A stretch of 64,000 nt of DNA from Candidatus Methanocrinis natronophilus (GTDB lineage Archaea; Halobacteriota; Methanosarcinia; Methanotrichales; Methanotrichaceae). This document shows positions 7,795 to 15,409 of this stretch, piece by piece. Position 1 is the first letter of the stretch; each line of letters begins with the position of its first letter. The stretch covers positions 1 through 64,000 of the forward strand of contig JARFPK010000002.1 of the NCBI GenBank assembly GCA_029167045.1, written 5' to 3'. The translations under genes were made by a program, and so were the position numbers. The notes under the pieces were generated by a model. The model was not told the origin of the DNA and did no database searches. It was given only the letters and a program-made list of their open reading frames with translations.

Positions 7795-8625
7795 TTATAT
7801 TTGCTCAGGTTTATCTGGACTGACGCAATCGTGTTCTCTTCCCGTTTGCCAGTAGGATACCTCGCTCAAGGCTGCGACCAGCTCCTGTGGAACAGGATGT
7901 ACGCGATTATCTTCGGATGCGAAGTTCTGGTAGCGACACATGCCAGATTCCTTGATAAGCGAAGGTGGGAGGGCGTTGAGCTGAAAACAGATTTCGTAGT
8001 GTCTGCAAATTGTGTTATCTCTCTCAGAAATTATAAGACCCGGATTTCTGGTCTTAATTTCGGGGCTGAATTTGAGCCTTTGCTCAGGCCTTTGCTCATT
8101 ATCTGCTGCTTGAGCGGCAACCTGTTGGCCCCAGGCACGAAGATCGTCTTCGTTCGCAAGCCAAACATATCGGCATATGATGACCGGTTTGCCGAGATAA
8201 AAGAAGAAGACGCTCATACGCTTAGGTAAATGGTCCTCCCAGTTATCTCGAATTCTGCTGTACCATACAAAGAGGGCTACAAGAAGGGTCCCCATCCCTA
8301 GAAATGACTGTACTCGCATCCACCAGTCCGCCCAATTCGAAGGAGTGGCAGAGGGTATGGCAGTCGGATTCTGGGGATGTATCGGCATCAGTAGCACATC
8401 CCAATTTATTATAGCGAAACCTAGCATTAGCAGAGCCAAGACCATTATGATTATCTGAATCAGATAATTCTTTATAGCGTATACAAATATCGATTTACCA
8501 CGCTTCAAAAGGGGTGATGGCTTTAGATCCGGTCCAAGATCCCACTGCCCATTTTTTTGTCTTGATTGAGGGGTATCCCGGTCGTTAGTCTGATTGGTTG
8601 AGGGGCCATCCTTTGGTAAATCCAT
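7795..8625 (-). CDS. Two-TM protein of unknown family, candidate type III membrane effector
   Basis: This is a 276-residue protein that I do not recognise by family. It has a polar N-terminus (1-50), a hydrophobic helix at about 52-75, a short extracytoplasmic loop rich in Pro/Thr/Ser, a second helix at about 104-124, and a soluble C-terminal domain of 150 residues with FYLGKPVIICRYVWLANEDD and RAWGQQVAAQ. The layout of two TM helices plus a soluble domain recalls membrane proteins activated by cyclic oligoadenylate near type III loci (Csx23- or Cam1-like), but no CARF signature was recognised. It is convergent with cmr6-csx3 (28-base gap) and lies 91 bases downstream of CRISPR array 1 on the same strand. 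No other candidate effector for the Cas10 messenger is visible in the window. The effector role is inferred from context only. Confidence 0.7.
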   Translation of the reverse strand: MDLPKDGPSTNQTNDRDTPQSRQKNGQWDLGPDLKPSPLLKRGKSIFVYAIKNYLIQIIIMVLALLMLGFAIINWDVLLMPIHPQNPTAIPSATPSNWADWWMRVQSFLGMGTLLVALFVWYSRIRDNWEDHLPKRMSVFFFYLGKPVIICRYVWLANEDDLRAWGQQVAAQAADNEQRPEQRLKFSPEIKTRNPGLIISERDNTICRHYEICFQLNALPPSLIKESGMCRYQNFASEDNRVHPVPQELVAALSEVSYWQTGREHDCVSPDKPEQI

Positions 8626-8716
8626 TGCACTGGTTGTATCTTTATTGAGCTAAAAAGATTTCGCAACGACCATGGTGCTCAGTTACTGAACCCCCATTTT
8701 CGAGGTGAGAGGAGAT

Positions 8717-9118
8717 GTTTCAATGGGGCCACGACTTTTCAGCCATGGATAGGTTCAGGATGTCGGTCAGCATGGACGAGTACGATAAGTTTCAATGGGG
8801 CCACGACTTTTCAGCCATGGATAGGGTATTAAACAATGTAGGAGAGATTGTTAACGCAGAAGTTTCAATGGGGCCACGACTTTTCAGCCATGGATAGGAT
8901 TTTATTTTCGAGGAAAGCGGCACCTACGGTATTGTTTCAATGGGGCCACGACTTTTCAGCCATGGATAGGATGATAAAAAATCCGGAAAAGGCCAAAAGG
9001 CGTAAGCAGGTTTCAATGGGGCCACGACTTTTCAGCCATGGATAGGCTCTAAGTCCGAAAGGATTAAAGGTAAGCACCAAAAGTTTCAATGGGGCCACGA
9101 CTTTTCAGCCATGGATAG
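8717..9118 (-). CRISPR. CRISPR array 1: six 36-bp repeats, five spacers
   Basis: Repeats start at 8717, 8789, 8862, 8934, 9010 and 9083 and are identical. On the plus strand each begins GTTTCAATGGGGCC and ends CAGCCATGGATAG. On the minus strand they therefore end in ATTGAAAC, the usual crRNA 5' handle. Spacers are 36-40 nt. The leader lies at the high-coordinate side (9119 onward), so transcription is leftward and the newest spacer is next to 9083. Confidence 0.98.
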
Positions 9119-9360
9119 AGCCACCATTTTTCGGCCTTTAATGCTATCGAAAAAATGGCGTTTTGCGAGAGGTTCGTCAACTCCTTATAAAACGTTCAGA
9201 CAGTTAACCCTCGTAAGGAGCCAATTTCGCTATGCAGGGGCTTTTCGAGCGGGTCCCAGGGTTTTGGACACCACCTCACCTCTCGCAAAGCCTCTGCTGT
9301 AACGGGACCTTTCCGGCCCCGATATCCGTCCCCCTGGATGGACGGCCCTGATGTCACAGG
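9119..9360 (-). promoter_or_regulatory. Leader and promoter of CRISPR array 1
   Basis: This stretch is homologous to the leader of array 2. Shared blocks are TTCGGCCTTTA.TGCTATCG beside the first repeat, a TATA-like box (TTTTATAA on the minus strand, plus 9185-9192), GTCAACT next to it, and GGGTTTT..G.CACCACCTC farther out. An exact 12-bp inverted repeat, TTTGCGAGAGGT (9162-9173) and ACCTCTCGCAAA (9278-9289), brackets the promoter. Transcription should begin about 25 nt left of the TATA box, near the first arm. The outer part (9316-9365) contains GTCC...GGAC and CCCCCT...AGGGGG stems. Confidence 0.8.
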
Positions 9361-9442
9361 GGGCTTCTTATCCAGAGCGTCTGCTCTCACAGATATTGCT
9401 CAAGGTTTATATCGATTTCGTCTTCCTGGCACCTCCTCATGA

Positions 9443-9656
9443 GATCAGCACTCCGGCGGCGCCAAATTCTCTGGCTGCCAAAGGGTCCCCGGAGAGCCTC
9501 CACGGCAGGCGTGCGCCTCCCGCGATTCCCGGCTCGGGGCGGTGGTGGCCGCAAACCCACAGCCGGCAGTGAGCGGTCGGAGATGTGGAGGAAGTGACGC
9601 TGGAGGAGACTTTGAAGGGAGGATCTGAGATTCGAGCATTTCAGCTCCAGTTCTGA
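9443..9656 (+). pseudogene. Decayed second csx3 copy
   Basis: Fragments in shifting frames match Csx3: SLHG, then LGAVVAA, then after a one-base shift THSRQ, an in-frame TGA where the intact copy has Trp, and AVGDVEEVTLEETLKGGSEI to TGA at 9654-9656. The last piece matches the C-terminus of Archaeoglobus Csx3 (GDVIDVVVEEILKGG) better than the intact copy does. DNA such as GCGGTGGTGG followed by CGCAA is shared with 7678-7700. The copy is clearly non-functional, with at least two frameshifts and a stop. It lies between the array 1 leader and an MNT gene. Confidence 0.65.
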
Positions 9657-9757
9657 CATTCTCGGCTTCCGATCCGAATCCGAAGGGTGAAGGCTGGAGG
9701 CATATCTTTATCGCTTCGAGCACAAATACCTTCTAAGTTGAGGGGTGAATCTCAGTT

Positions 9758-10060
9758 ATGCCATCCAAAATCGAGATACCCAAGGAGAAGATCGAAGACT
9801 TCTGCCGTCGATGGAAGGTAAAGGAGATGGCTATCTTCGGATCGGCTCTCCGGGAAGATTTTGGGCCGGAGAGCGATGTTGATTTTCTGGTCACCTTCGT
9901 CAAGCATGCCCGATGGAGCCTCTTCGACTGGGTGGAAATGATCGAGGAGTTGAAGAAGATAACCGGTCGAGAGATTGACCTGGTGGATAGGGAGTCGATT
10001 CGAAATCCCTACAGGCGGCGCTCTATTCTGGCCAGAATGGAGGTAATCTATGGAGCCTGA
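9758..10060 (+). CDS. Minimal nucleotidyltransferase (MntA-like antitoxin), HEPN partner absent
   Basis: A 100-residue MNT-family protein. MAIFGSALREDFGPESDVDF gives the GS...D.D nucleotidyltransferase signature (residues about 24-44), and EIDLVDRESI supplies the third acidic residue. Family members act as antitoxins of HEPN toxins by polyadenylylating them. A GGGGTGA SD (9741-9747) lies 10 bases before ATG 9758. No HEPN gene follows; instead a 14-bp CRISPR-repeat fragment begins one base after the stop. The gene is complete, but its partner seems lost. Confidence 0.85.
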   Translation: MPSKIEIPKEKIEDFCRRWKVKEMAIFGSALREDFGPESDVDFLVTFVKHARWSLFDWVEMIEELKKITGREIDLVDRESIRNPYRRRSILARMEVIYGA

Positions 10061-10061
10061 A

Positions 10062-10075
10062 GGCCCCATTGAAAC
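10062..10075 (-). repeat. Inverted 14-bp CRISPR repeat fragment
   Basis: GGCCCCATTGAAAC is the exact reverse complement of the first 14 bases of the array repeat, so it lies in the opposite orientation to both arrays. The adjoining bases (TTCAGGCTCC on the minus strand) loosely recall the repeat's TTTCAGCCATGG. It lies just after the orphan MNT stop codon. Confidence 0.5.
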
Positions 10076-10166
10076 CCATATATATTAGGCGGTCAACATC
10101 TTTAGAGTCAACATCTTTAGAAGGGCGAGCTTCAGATTATATCCGCCACTGTATGCCCGCCGTCAG

Positions 10167-10583
10167 ATGGGAGAGCATGGGATCATGAGTGAGATGAGGA
10201 CGAAAGAGAAGATCGAGATCATCGGACCCAAAGTCACCGGCGTGGACTACAGATACTTCCTGATGAACCAGGCGATGCTTCTGGGGGTCGATGGCTTTGC
10301 TGCTTCAAACCAGGCAGGAAGAGATCAGCAGCAGAAGGTGCTGGTTATCGTAGAGGGGTCGAGGGAGGCGGTGATAGACTTTTCCGCCTTTGCAAAGACC
10401 GAAAAGCCAGAGGATGCGGAGGTATCCGAAGTTCTGATCGGAGACTTTGATGGGTTCGTTCCAAAGATGACCGATTTCGCCATGATCCTCACCGCCGGCC
10501 AGATCGTCAAGACCATCCCCATCATCCAGGAGATCGAGAGCAATACCCGAGAGACGGCCGAAAGCCCCCTGAAGTTATCATAA
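10167..10583 (+). CDS. Acylphosphatase-like domain protein
   Basis: A 138-residue protein (132 from ATG 10185). The core resembles the acylphosphatase fold: VTGVDYRYFLMNQAMLLGVDG (about 24-44), a run of charged residues, then VLVIVEGSREAVIDFSAFAK and a FDGFVPK segment, equivalent to the VQGVGFR...LGV.G...V.V...G...V..F pattern. The usual catalytic Arg-Asn pair is partly kept (YRYFL), but the Asn loop (AASNQAGRDQQQKV) is altered, so activity is uncertain. Similar proteins are annotated in methanogens without a known role. There is no clear link to the CRISPR genes on either side. It is followed 59 bases later by another hypothetical gene. Confidence 0.65.
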   Translation: MGEHGIMSEMRTKEKIEIIGPKVTGVDYRYFLMNQAMLLGVDGFAASNQAGRDQQQKVLVIVEGSREAVIDFSAFAKTEKPEDAEVSEVLIGDFDGFVPKMTDFAMILTAGQIVKTIPIIQEIESNTRETAESPLKLS

Positions 10584-10642
10584 TTTTATCCAGTTGAAAG
10601 GCGGAGCAATCTTCTTAAAGATGCGGAACAGACCCAACAGCC

Positions 10643-11512
10643 ATGTTCAAAGTGGGTGAATACCGCGAGGAAGTGGCCAGGGATATCGCAAATCACCTGA
10701 AAGAAGCCGGGATGAAGGTGGACGTCAGAACCTTCTCCACCGCTTGGAGTGATTCCATCGACCATCTGGAAGGCAGGATGAGCGAGCTACAGGGAGAACT
10801 CGATGAGGAGGATTTCCAAGATTGCGAGCGATATATAGACGCCCTACGATCCGTCCTCTCCAGAGGCGCTACCCCGGAGAACTTCAATCAAATGTTTCAG
10901 ATGGAGCTGGACCCAGAAGTGAACGAAAAGAGGCAGCTATTTCGTGATATCATGGAAGGTAACCTCTCTCTTGAAGAGCGGAAGGCAAAAATGGAGAACT
11001 TCACTGAGATGATGAACGACCTGGGCAAGATCTCCGATGCGCAGTCCCTTGTATACGAGGTCTTATCTCGCAATAAAATTGAAGTGGGAGAAGATGTGGG
11101 CGATCGGCTCGACGACCCCATCGTACGGATCCCATACCTTCCGGAGGATGACGAAGAGGAATCCAGATTTGCGAAGATCACCACGATCTTGACATTCAAT
11201 CCGAGGGCGGCGGTCTTCATCGACGAGTTCTCCGCCATCCTTGTAGATGAGCTGGACGAGGAGTTCAGAGATGAATACGAGGACGAATTCTTCGAGATCT
11301 ACTATTTGGGCGAGATGATCTCCAACCTCAGGAAGTCCTCCTCCGGCAAGATGGACGCTAAGAGATTCTACGAAATGTGCGCTTTACAGGCAGAAGAAGA
11401 CGGATACATACTGAAGGTGAACGGCAGAGATGTCGGCCAGGAGATCGCAAGGTCGCTGGAGAAGAACGGCATATTAAAGATAAAGGGCGACGGCATCAAG
11501 TGGAAACGCTGA
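10643..11512 (+). CDS. Hypothetical acidic protein, 289 aa
   Basis: I do not recognise this family. The protein is very acidic (many DE runs, for example DEEDFQDCERY and DELDEEFRDEYEDEFFEIYY) and mostly helical, with no signal peptide or membrane segment. The N-terminus (GEYREEVARDIANHLKEAGMKVDVRTF) resembles a domain in which membership is judged on small alpha/beta folds. The C-terminus (VGQEIARSLEKNGILKIKGDGIKWKR) looks like a short winged-helix end. Codon use is normal and the frame is clean. Transcription with the upstream acylphosphatase-like gene is possible. Function unknown. Confidence 0.75.
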   Translation: MFKVGEYREEVARDIANHLKEAGMKVDVRTFSTAWSDSIDHLEGRMSELQGELDEEDFQDCERYIDALRSVLSRGATPENFNQMFQMELDPEVNEKRQLFRDIMEGNLSLEERKAKMENFTEMMNDLGKISDAQSLVYEVLSRNKIEVGEDVGDRLDDPIVRIPYLPEDDEEESRFAKITTILTFNPRAAVFIDEFSAILVDELDEEFRDEYEDEFFEIYYLGEMISNLRKSSSGKMDAKRFYEMCALQAEEDGYILKVNGRDVGQEIARSLEKNGILKIKGDGIKWKR

Positions 11513-11563
11513 TCTTTCCGGGATTGTTACAGAGCTAATCCAACGAGCTTAGCTTTAGAGGCG

Positions 11564-11612
11564 GTCCAATGGTGGTGGTGGGGGGGGGTCACGACTTTCC
11601 TATCATGGATAG
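11564..11612 (+). repeat. Orphan degenerate CRISPR repeat
   Basis: GGTCCAATGG, a G-rich expansion, then TCACGACTTTCC and ATCATGGATAG match the array repeat (GTTTCAATGGGG, CCACGACTTTTC, GCCATGGATAG) with several substitutions and an insertion of G/T bases. It has the same orientation as both arrays and stands alone, 1.5 kb from the older end of array 2. Confidence 0.65.
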
Positions 11613-11729
11613 TATACGTAAATGGTTATCTACCGAGAATCGAGGCGACAGATCGAAAGAGAGGGAGTTCTTCGCCCTCGGGGCGCCGGAATGGGAAGAG
11701 ATCGCGCCCGGCGTTCCATCCCGATCGGG

Positions 11730-12017
11730 TCAGGCCGATTCCTTCATCTTGAGGTCGACCTCGCCGGCCGCGATCGGCTTTGCAAGGAGCTTTCCTTCTC
11801 GAAAGTCCCTGACGATCTTGTCGATCTCTCTTGAGGCGTCTGGTGTGATATAAGCCTCGTCGCAGACGTCGCAGATCAAGGCCCGGACGTTCTTGATCAC
11901 CAGAACGGACCCCTCGGCTCTGGTGATGTAATCCGTGAAGCCTGGCGCGAGCCTGCCTCGGCCGCAGTTACAGACGTCGGGGATCAGCTCACTCTTCTCG
12001 TCGTATGGTCCATCCAT
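11730..12017 (-). CDS. YgiT-type zinc-finger antitoxin (MqsA N-domain-like)
   Basis: A 95-residue protein with the YgiT/MqsA N-terminal zinc-binding pattern: C.CGRGRL (about 16-22) and a second CDVCDEAYIT (about 49-58), followed by a helical segment DASREIDKIVRDFREGKLL. Such proteins usually pair with a DUF4258/MqsR-like toxin encoded just upstream, and a decayed DUF4258-like stretch is exactly there, overlapping the start. The second Cys pair is intact (C..C); the first is CNC, slightly unusual. Probably an antitoxin that has outlived its toxin, or a DNA-binding repressor. Confidence 0.8.
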   Translation of the reverse strand: MDGPYDEKSELIPDVCNCGRGRLAPGFTDYITRAEGSVLVIKNVRALICDVCDEAYITPDASREIDKIVRDFREGKLLAKPIAAGEVDLKMKESA

Positions 12018-12214
12018 TCTTTATCCTCCGGCCAGCGGACTGTGGCTATACGCAAGTGGTTTTCGCAAAGTTGCGCCAGTCCCGTCCTCCAAGCAGCGCC
12101 AGATGGGCAGCAAGCGGCATATATCCCGCCATAACCGTCGTCTACTGCCATGGGCATATCTTGGCTTTCGCCCCCACATCCTTCAGGGGAGAATCTTCTT
12201 CTCCGATAGCTCAA
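11984..12214 (-). pseudogene. Frameshifted DUF4258/MqsR-like toxin remnant
   Basis: The tail LRIATVRWPEDKEWMDHTTRR matches the end of DUF4258 proteins (iiTvYrPd..W....R), and the gene order toxin-then-YgiT is the usual one. The middle makes sense only in a neighbouring frame (HLALLGGRDWRNFAKTTC), so two compensating shifts are implied. The N-terminal half is absent because the HEPN gene occupies that DNA. Non-functional unless the sequence is wrong. Confidence 0.45.
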
Positions 12215-12590
12215 CTATCTGCCGAGAAAGCTCCAGAGCCCTGTCCACCTCTTTCTCGTCGTCGTAATACTCCGACGGCGTCTCCCCCGGCAGACCGTCC
12301 GGATACCTAGTCGATATGTAATAGGCATCCAGGAGCCTGGCCGATCTCGCCTCCCGAAACTCAGGATCTATAGAGGCGGCAAGCTTCAACAGATAGGCCA
12401 CAGAGTGCGAGAATATCGGCTCATCGTCCCTTGAATATATGAACGCCTTAAGGGCCTTCTCCGCGCTCTGCTGGCTGAGGTATAGGGCCAGATAAAACCT
12501 GCCCGAATCTCTGAGAAAGGCGGCATCCTGTAGCTCCACTCTCGCCTGTTTGAGCCATCTGAGGGCTTCAGCCCTCCGGTTGCTTCTCAT
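12183..12590 (-). CDS. HEPN-domain toxin of a HEPN/MNT pair
   Basis: A 135-residue helical HEPN protein: ALRWLKQARVELQDAAFL (9-26), YLALYLSQQSAEKALKAFIY (33-52), then R54...FSHSVAYLLKLA. The AEKALKA helix and the His after the Arg loop are HEPN hallmarks, although the Arg-His spacing is seven residues rather than the 4-6 of the nuclease motif. The start overlaps the end of the MNT gene by 23 bases, so the two are cotranscribed with the antitoxin gene first. HEPN/MNT pairs are toxin-antitoxin modules in which MNT silences the HEPN RNase. Confidence 0.85.
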   Translation of the reverse strand: MRSNRRAEALRWLKQARVELQDAAFLRDSGRFYLALYLSQQSAEKALKAFIYSRDDEPIFSHSVAYLLKLAASIDPEFREARSARLLDAYYISTRYPDGLPGETPSEYYDDEKEVDRALELSRQIVELSEKKILP

Positions 12591-12957
12591 AAATCACCTT
12601 TCCGGTGGCAAGAGCGTGTCTGAGAAACCTGCTCAACGGGAGGGCCCTCTCCAGCTCTTCGGCGGTGAAGGCGAGGATGTCCGAATCGGCCTCTCGGTCC
12701 ACCTCCTCGTAGATCTTTGCTATCCACTCCTTGCCGCTCATCCGAGACGGCATAATCACCAGAAGATCGAGGTCGCTCGATCTGCGGACGTCCCCCTCGG
12801 CAAAGGAGCCGAATACGATGATCTTCAAGGCCCCCATCGCCCGGAGCTGGCGAGAGATCTTCGAGAGCTCCCTCTCCAGGAGGCTCTCTCTTGCCATCTT
12901 TGCCGAACGGTGGAGCGGGGGTGGAGGATATCTTCTCATTTCGATGTAAAAGGGCAT
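12568..12957 (-). CDS. MNT nucleotidyltransferase antitoxin of the HEPN pair
   Basis: A 129-residue minimal nucleotidyltransferase: KIIVFGSFAEGDVRRSSDLD (about 46-65) gives the GSF...SDLDLLV signature, and the third acidic position is near EADSDILAF. It is upstream of and overlaps its HEPN partner. The true start may be an internal Met (MARESLL at 12897), because the first 20 residues, Pro- and Arg-rich, lack family resemblance. It lies 124 bases from the old end of CRISPR array 2. Confidence 0.85.
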   Translation of the reverse strand: MPFYIEMRRYPPPPLHRSAKMARESLLERELSKISRQLRAMGALKIIVFGSFAEGDVRRSSDLDLLVIMPSRMSGKEWIAKIYEEVDREADSDILAFTAEELERALPLSRFLRHALATGKVIYEKQPEG

Positions 12958-13081
12958 TCGTCCGTTTTATAGTTTATCTCGCCCACGGCTAGGGTCGCTT
13001 CGAAGCAGGGCAACCCTCCCATTTATCTTAGACGACCGCTCCCGGAAGGATGCGGTGCGTTCTGCTCTGGGCCGCCCCGAT

Positions 13082-14726
13082 GTTTCAATGGGGCCACGAC
13101 TTTTCAGCCATGGATAGAGTTTCTTAAGTTGGTCAATGGTTTGAATGTTGTCGTAGTTTCAATGGGGCCACGACTTTTCAGCCATGGATACTGGAGATGA
13201 TATGACCGCCCTCCGTGCCGAGATCGTTTCAATGGGGCCACGACTTTTCAGCCATGGATAGCTCCCTTAATAACTTGGTTGTTGCTTAATCTCGAAGTTT
13301 CAATGGGGCCACGACTTTTCAGCCATGGATAGTTTCCCAAAATGAGGGAGATAGTATGAATATTGACCGTTTCAATGGGGCCACGACTTTTCAGCCATGG
13401 ATAGATCAATGGTTGCAAGATACCATCTGTATGCGTCATTAGACAGTTTCAATGGGGCCACGACTTTTTAGCCATGGATAGGGTGATGAAGAATGCGAAT
13501 TAGCGGCGAGCGCGAAATATGTTTCAATGGGGCCACGACTTTTCAGCCATGGATAGCTGTGGAGCCGTATCTGTCGATTGGCTGCCCTGCATCTGTTTCA
13601 ATGGGGCCACGACTTTTCAGCCATGGATAGCGTATGAGTTCAAGGAGGCAGGTACGTGGGATTCCAGGTTTCAATGGGGCCACGACTTTTCAGCCATGGA
13701 TAGCCCTTAACCCCGATAGCATAACTCGCTTAATGACAGCCGTTTCAATGGGGCCACGACTTTTCAGCCATGGATAGACAGAAAAAAATTTAATATTTCA
13801 GAAATGAGGGCTGTTTCAATGGGGCCACGACTTTTCAGCCATGGATAGGTGGGATTCTATTAATACCCACAAGGAGCTTGCCTTCGTTTCAATGGGGCCA
13901 CGACTTTTCAACCATGGATAGAGGAAGTGAACGAAATGGCAAAGAGATATGTCCCATTTCCCGTTTCAATGGGGCCACGACTTTTCAGCCATGGATAGCT
14001 CGTAAACAATTTCAATTGTCAGCTCGTCACCCGCGTTTCAATGGGGCCACGACTTTTCAGCCATGGATAGAGATCTGACCCCCAACTCCAACGTTCGGAT
14101 CCTCCAGTTTCAATGGGGCCACGACTTTTCAGCCATGGATAGTTGATTAAACGATTATTGAAGTTACTCGGATTTGATGGTTTCAATGGGGCCACGACTT
14201 TTCAGCCATGGATAGCCGAGAAATGAGGATCGAAGGCGACACGGTGGTATTGTTTCAATGGGGCCACGACTTTTCAGCCATGGATAGGGAGACATATCCA
14301 TAGATGAGATCGTAGGGATCGTTGTTTCAATGGGGCCACGACTTTTCAGCCATGGATAGCATGGAATACTCTAGGTTCTCCCGCTACTACAACAGCGGTT
14401 TCAATGGGGCCACGACTTTTCAGCCATGGATAGGAAACTCCGGACAACATCAAAATCGTCCGAACCGACCTCGTTTCAATGGGGCCACGACTTTTCAGCC
14501 ATGGATAGCGCCTGCGCCCGGCTTCGAGCCAGTACCCGCACCAATGTTTCAATGGGGCCACGACTTTTCAGCCATGGATAGCGGTCAAGATGCCATGCCT
14601 CCCAAAAATCGAGATTCTCGTTTCAATGGGGCCACGACTTTTCAGCCATGGATAGAAAAAAGAGGGTGTTAGAAAAATGGATATAAGCGAGTTTCAATGG
14701 GGCCACGACTTTTCAGCCATGGATAG
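13082..14726 (-). CRISPR. CRISPR array 2: 23 repeats of 36 bp, 22 spacers
   Basis: Repeats start at 13082, 13156, 13226, 13297, 13369, 13446, 13521, 13595, 13668, 13742, 13813, 13886, 13963, 14035, 14107, 14180, 14252, 14324, 14398, 14473, 14546, 14620 and 14691. The repeat is the same as in array 1. Three copies carry one change each: 13156 (last base C), 13446 (position 24 C to T) and 13886 (position 26 G to A). Two of the three lie near the old, left end. Spacers are 34-41 nt. It is transcribed leftward from the leader at 14727. Confidence 0.98.
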
Positions 14727-14945
14727 GGCGGCCATATTTCGGCCTTTACTGCTATCGGAAAAAAGTCGATTTTCACGCAGGTCGTCAACTTATACGGTTC
14801 TTGGATTATGTGGACGATCCTCCGGGGCGATTTTCGATAGCTAGAGGCATTTCACGCAGGTCCCGGGTTTTCGGGCACCACCTCGCTGCGTGAATTTGCG
14901 AGAATAGGTCCATCCTTCTGACTGGATGGCCCTCGGAAGGAGGGG
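14727..14945 (-). promoter_or_regulatory. Leader and promoter of CRISPR array 2
   Basis: Homologous to the array 1 leader: CCATATTTCGGCCTTTACTG beside the first repeat, a TATA-like box (CGTATAAG on the minus strand, plus 14789-14796), and GGGTTTTCGGGCACCACCTC. TTTCACGCAGGTC occurs twice in direct orientation (14771-14783 and 14850-14862), and CTGCGTGAA (14886-14894) is its inverted partner. The arm sequence differs from array 1 but pairing is kept. From 14946 to 15099 no further gene is seen before cas2. Confidence 0.8.
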
Positions 14946-15099
14946 GCTTGATCGCCAGAACTTGCCTTTTCTGAGTCAATTCTTGGAATTTAAATACGTT
15001 GCGCTGTTTTTCTCTCCTGATAATCCGATGACATCCGCCTCGCCTTTCCATCTATCCATCTCAGCGATAGCAGGAAAGGCGATATAAACCTCATTATCA

Positions 15100-15396
15100 C
15101 TATACGATAATAGCCCCTCGCTCCGGTTCTCTGGTGCGCACACCCAAAAACTCAATCCTCTCCGCGACTCTGCCGTCCGCTGGGCCGAGATCGATTATCA
15201 TAACCCTGTCCTGGTCGTGCTGGATCAGCTGATGGAGCGCGACGAGCAACTCAACCCTCCCTTTGAGGGTCAGATCGCATCGGAAGACCGAGTAATGGAT
15301 CGGCTCGCCAAAGCCCTTCATAGTCTTGTGGACCTTCTGCAGCCGCCTCGGGTCCATGATATCGTAGCTGACCACATAGCAGTTTCTCCCGCTCAA
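15100..15396 (-). CDS. cas2: CRISPR adaptation protein Cas2
   Basis: A 98-residue Cas2: CYVVSYDIMDPRRLQKVHK at residues 6-24 holds the first beta strand with the metal-site Asp, followed by GEPIHYSVFRCDLT and a C-terminal RVMIIDLGP and EFLGVR. Length is normal. Cas2 dimers bridge two Cas1 dimers in the spacer integrase. It follows 13 bases after a truncated cas1 on the same strand, so this locus alone cannot integrate spacers unless Cas1 is supplied from elsewhere, such as a type I-G locus. Confidence 0.95.
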   Translation of the reverse strand: MSGRNCYVVSYDIMDPRRLQKVHKTMKGFGEPIHYSVFRCDLTLKGRVELLVALHQLIQHDQDRVMIIDLGPADGRVAERIEFLGVRTREPERGAIIV

Positions 15397-15409
15397 TATG
15401 CCACCCCTG

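Noticed and set aside
8715-9045. Plus-strand ORFs across the arrays that repeat FQWGHDFSAMD or FNGATTFQPWI.
   Set aside because: They are translations of the 36-bp CRISPR repeat, not proteins.
9111-9302. A 63-codon ORF starting in the last repeat of array 1.
   Set aside because: It lies over the conserved leader; conservation there follows DNA blocks, not codons.
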